From the NCBI GenBank assembly GCA_019637615.1, contig JAHBVJ010000008.1, forward strand, positions 175,546-239,545: a DNA stretch of 64,000 bases, given 5' to 3'. Shown piece by piece: positions 62,301 through 64,000 of this stretch. The notes beneath the pieces are model-generated. The model was given only the letters and a program-made list of their open reading frames with translations. It made no database searches and was not told the DNA's origin. A program made the position numbers and the translations under genes. Numbering within the stretch: position 1 is the stretch's first letter; each line of letters opens with the position of its first letter. The DNA comes from Anaerolineae bacterium (GTDB taxonomy: Bacteria > Chloroflexota > Anaerolineae > Aggregatilineales > UBA2796).

Positions 62301-63387
62301 CGCACACCTAGCGTGGGAAGCCTATCGTTTGATTCGCAAAGGCTACCGCAGCCTCGATCAGCATGAGGATGCACGGGCATTGGGCGCAGGCTTCCAACAG
62401 ATCGTCAATGATTTGAACGACCCTCGCGTCGGGATTCAGTGGATGCTGATGCAGCTTGAGGATCGGTTAGCAATCGGTTTTGAGCAGGAAACGCCCGAAT
62501 CAACGCTCACGGTGGCGACGTATGTGCTGCAACAAGCCTTCCCGCTGAAAGACCTCGCGCTGGAAGCCGATTGTTTCATGATTTTGGCCTCACTCCACGA
62601 AGCGAACAATGATCTGACTGCCGCGCTCGGTGCGCTGAACAAGCAGATCGCACGGTTGCGGCAGCTTGGCGACCGCCGCAACGAGGGCTTGGCACTGATC
62701 CACATCGGCAGTGTGCTGGTCGGCTTGGGCGAGTTCCGCGAGGGCAATCGACATTTGATGGAAGCTTACCGCTTGATGCGGCAGATCAACGACCGTGCGG
62801 GCGAAGCCACCAGCCTCGTGTATCTGGGCGTGATCGCGGAGCATGATCGCGCCTACGATGAAGCATTGGGCTATTTCAACCGGGGCTTGGTAATCCAGAA
62901 GAGCCTGAGCGCATTTGCAGATTCCGCGATGACGTTGTTTCACATGGGCAACTGCTATATCGCGCAGGGAGATTTCGATGATGCCCTGAGCATGTTCATT
63001 CAAGCGCGGAGCATTGTGCGCAGTCAGGAACGCTTCGACCGTGTGGCAGAGATCGAATGTGGGTTAGCAGAGATCGCTCTCAAACGTGGCGAATTCGAGC
63101 GGGCGGAAAGCTACGTCCGCGCTCACTACGCACGCTTAGTTGATGCTAGAATAAGCGGCTGTCTACAACCGGGGTTGATGTTCTGGCGGGCGATCCATGT
63201 GCTCCAAGCGGAGGGCGAAGCTGCCGAAGAGAACAAATTGCGCTTGGCTTTCCGGCGCTGGATGGATGCTACGCTGGCAAAGATGACTGATGTGACATGG
63301 CAGCAATCTTTCGTTACGATCTGGTATCATGCAGCATTATTGACGGACGCATCCGTCGATTCAACTTCTATGGCGGAAGTTGAATGA
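59347..63387 (+). CDS. Soluble-adenylyl-cyclase-like protein: two cyclase domains, AAA ATPase, TPR
   Basis: A 1346-residue cytoplasmic protein. Cyclase domain 1 (about 34-165) has both metal Asp residues, D41 in LVDMSGFS and D93 in HFAGDGF, but no NxxxR. Cyclase domain 2 (about 270-430) has K316 in VGDKGHTIFVVFG and N387...R391 in STIGDETNIAARLM, but no first metal Asp. So the two halves complement each other into one active site, as in mammalian soluble adenylyl cyclase (C1-C2-ATPase-TPR). An AAA/STAND-type ATPase (IEGHAGIGKSR at about 481; LLLSIEDTQWLDEVS) and C-terminal TPR-like helices follow. It should make cAMP; the trigger is unknown. No ribosome-binding site is obvious. Confidence 0.85.
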   Translation: MLKPQELLHLFGPYLPTDRFRTILRAEDLPAEQHGAAMLVDMSGFSEMTMQLVTQFGSQRAGDELKRRLNPILEAIAGQVFQYGGSVIHFAGDGFTAWFDDNFTQSASPPNTPIPGVVRALAAGREMQGLMRLLRGLRLKVGIAAGVGKRYVVGRAEYGLMDVLAGPAAVASVSLTGEMTPDQVLLHANSLASVPMSEIKATMTESGHAIVHEISDALATAARQYRWSAWQPESDIEQIVETLRPFIPPTLREQVEHGFGNYVGELRHALPMFIRFAQSVGEGNTEQDGLNQYVTTVQTVLNELGGRLVSVEVGDKGHTIFVVFGASVTYGDDAVRAIMSAFRLRDIGSAIPTIQAQSFGISRGLLYSGVVGGEVRHEYSTIGDETNIAARLMNAAADGQILTTSAVRKEARKRVAFQELPSIPIKGRSEPLPIAEPKTLRKLVSRRMHTGIMVGRQAEMTQFRKLLSDVTSGYPQILRIEGHAGIGKSRFLLEAARYAEGHGYRVCGGYCSSTGRNLPYFAWHDLLVSLLRLNLNDSTEAAIRQLTAVVETLNPEWLPRLPLLNDILQISIPETTLTTNYDERGRSQAVMTLVTDLILETAHHDPLLLSIEDTQWLDEVSESLAVDLARRLMMEAVPVMFILIHRSISEVDHPLTILRTLDDLPIHTRLGINELSEAEVHGLIEQYLQAAASLELSQFAYERTQGNPFFIQELLDTLIETKIIMTSGAKVYINLPLAEVNLPQTIQGLIQARIDRLEELDKLVLKVAAVIGRDFQIAVLRESLPVPMQPSELHDRIQVLVRRDFITPISEGNAQYYQFKRVVAQEVAYQTVPFSQRRQLHQAVATALQHFDPDAVESLAYQYAQAGDDANSQHFLLLAGQKAFREYAPQSALVYFSQAYDLTRNDETRAAIIISQLEVLERIGDARGIEQQVVLLRRLADRNQRQDWLTLVHLYQAHADIQTSAWQAAIESAQVAADFAMQLEDAHLAWEAYRLIRKGYRSLDQHEDARALGAGFQQIVNDLNDPRVGIQWMLMQLEDRLAIGFEQETPESTLTVATYVLQQAFPLKDLALEADCFMILASLHEANNDLTAALGALNKQIARLRQLGDRRNEGLALIHIGSVLVGLGEFREGNRHLMEAYRLMRQINDRAGEATSLVYLGVIAEHDRAYDEALGYFNRGLVIQKSLSAFADSAMTLFHMGNCYIAQGDFDDALSMFIQARSIVRSQERFDRVAEIECGLAEIALKRGEFERAESYVRAHYARLVDARISGCLQPGLMFWRAIHVLQAEGEAAEENKLRLAFRRWMDATLAKMTDVTWQQSFVTIWYHAALLTDASVDSTSMAEVE

Positions 63388-63501
63388 AGTGTGCGGTATA
63401 GTGTAGATGTAATAAAGTTGTGTCACCATTGATTGCAACTTTAGGTTATGCTCATAGCGTTGGTATGATTGGTTCGATTTCAGGTATGTGTGGAGTAGGG
63501 A

Positions 63502-63864
63502 ATGCCTACGATTCTCATCATCGAAGATACAGATGACATGCGAACGATGCTCGGTACATTTCTACGACGCTGTGGCTTTGAAATCTTGGAAGCCGTCAAC
63601 GGTCTAGATGGTATCAAAATGGCAAAAACCTATATCCCCTCGCTCGTGCTCCTCGACCTGATGATGCCCGTCGCACAGGGTGATCTGGCACTGGGGTTTA
63701 TCCGGTCAACACCAGAACTACGCCACATTCCTGTGATCGTCACATCGGCGCATCCTAACGCCATGCGCATTGCTGAACAGCTTGGGGCCAACGACTGCAT
63801 CATCAAACCGTTTAGCTTAGGCGAATTGCGTGAAAAGATCGATACCCTCATCGGCGTCACGTAA
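63502..63864 (+). CDS. Single-domain response regulator
   Basis: A 120-residue CheY-like receiver. TILIIEDTDDMRTMLGTFLR carries the acidic cluster, LVLLDLMMPVAQGDLAL the phosphorylated Asp, VIVTSAHPN the conserved Ser/Thr and CIIKPFSLGELREKID the Lys. GGAGTAGGGA precedes the ATG. There is no output domain. It lies 114 bp after the cyclase gene and, like the receiver at 58318, may relay signals for it (inference). Confidence 0.92.
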   Translation: MPTILIIEDTDDMRTMLGTFLRRCGFEILEAVNGLDGIKMAKTYIPSLVLLDLMMPVAQGDLALGFIRSTPELRHIPVIVTSAHPNAMRIAEQLGANDCIIKPFSLGELREKIDTLIGVT

Positions 63865-63900
63865 GACAGCCAGAGTCTTCCTTAGTCATCGAGGTCGTCC

Positions 63901-64000
63901 GTGACCACTCCTGTTCCACCGCAGTCCGCGGCGGTCTTATCGTCGCCACGTTCCGATGCGCGAGTTGCTTTCCCAGATGGGCGCGTCTTCAGCGCTCCTG
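63901..64000 (+). CDS. Start of a possible TGS-domain nucleoside kinase (partial)
   Basis: GTG 63901 follows GAGGT (7-nt spacing) and reads (M)TTPVPPQSAAVLSSPRSDARVAFPDGRVFSAP before the window ends. The ARVAFPDGRVFSAP piece resembles the TGS-like start of uridine-kinase-related nucleoside kinases (VTVTFPDGR...). Too little is visible to be sure. Confidence 0.4.
   Translation, partial: MTTPVPPQSAAVLSSPRSDARVAFPDGRVFSAP

Overview
The window looks like chromosome from a Gram-negative-type, GC-rich, free-living heterotroph, most likely a member of the Chloroflexota (Anaerolineae-like). The clues are indirect: an FMN riboswitch followed by a RibXY-type riboflavin transporter, a lone Flp-type pilin, very large GAF-rich and cyclase/AAA/TPR signalling proteins, an F420-type (DDN family) oxidoreductase, ArsR regulators with a long N-terminal domain, and many glycoside hydrolases. 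No rRNA or tRNA gene, phage, insertion sequence or CRISPR array was recognised. The taxonomic call is an inference from gene content.

Layout. 0-11 kb: the end of an ATP-grasp gene with its alpha-E partner, a GNAT enzyme, a CDF cation transporter, a PH/SHOCT protein, a divergent MerR/short-chain dehydrogenase pair, RidA plus a membrane protein, a flavodoxin, an overlapping ADP-ribosylglycohydrolase/DUF4291 pair, DinB and a nitroreductase. 11-20.7 kb: a carbohydrate locus with GH130 and GH2 beta-mannosidase leftward, and a LacI regulator, a sugar ABC importer and an unusual GH28 protein rightward. Operator-like TTGTTCA repeats lie between the two halves. 20.7-26.6 kb: a TolB-like beta-propeller, a membrane protein, the DDN-like oxidoreductase, a beta-carbonic anhydrase, an amino-acid permease and a small secreted protein. 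26.6-30.1 kb: two tandem formylglycine-generating-enzyme-fold (FGE-fold) proteins with matching promoters. The second carries an N-terminal TIR domain and a C-terminus that looks like the variable region of a diversity-generating retroelement. A 744-bp repeat-rich spacer follows.

30-43.5 kb: mainly metabolism, with phosphoglycerate mutase, a lipid kinase, an EEP-family hydrolase, an epimerase, methylmalonate-semialdehyde dehydrogenase, an ArsR regulator, a cyclase-GH1 operon with a long repeat-filled leader, TetR with a frameshifted alpha/beta hydrolase, and two membrane or secreted proteins. 43.5-52.2 kb: an HTH/Ppx-GppA-HD/CHAD-like fusion, a 1472-residue multi-GAF histidine kinase, a HAD phosphatase, an ArsR-like regulator and the Flp pilin. 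52.2-54.6 kb: ribX-ribY behind an FMN riboswitch. 54.7-64 kb: an SH3/beta-lactamase-fold protein, a geranylgeranyl-reductase-like flavoprotein, small proteins, a two-domain cyclase/ATPase/TPR protein that resembles animal soluble adenylyl cyclase, and response regulators.

Best leads: (1) the TIR-FGE gene, whose C-terminus has 22 consecutive NNY codons; (2) the soluble-adenylyl-cyclase-like protein with complementary half-sites; (3) the HTH-HD-CHAD fusion; (4) a GATC-dense repeat array inside a predicted leader RNA; (5) a seven-base-period repeat family at five places; (6) a secreted protein family with a C..PC..GI.PG motif.
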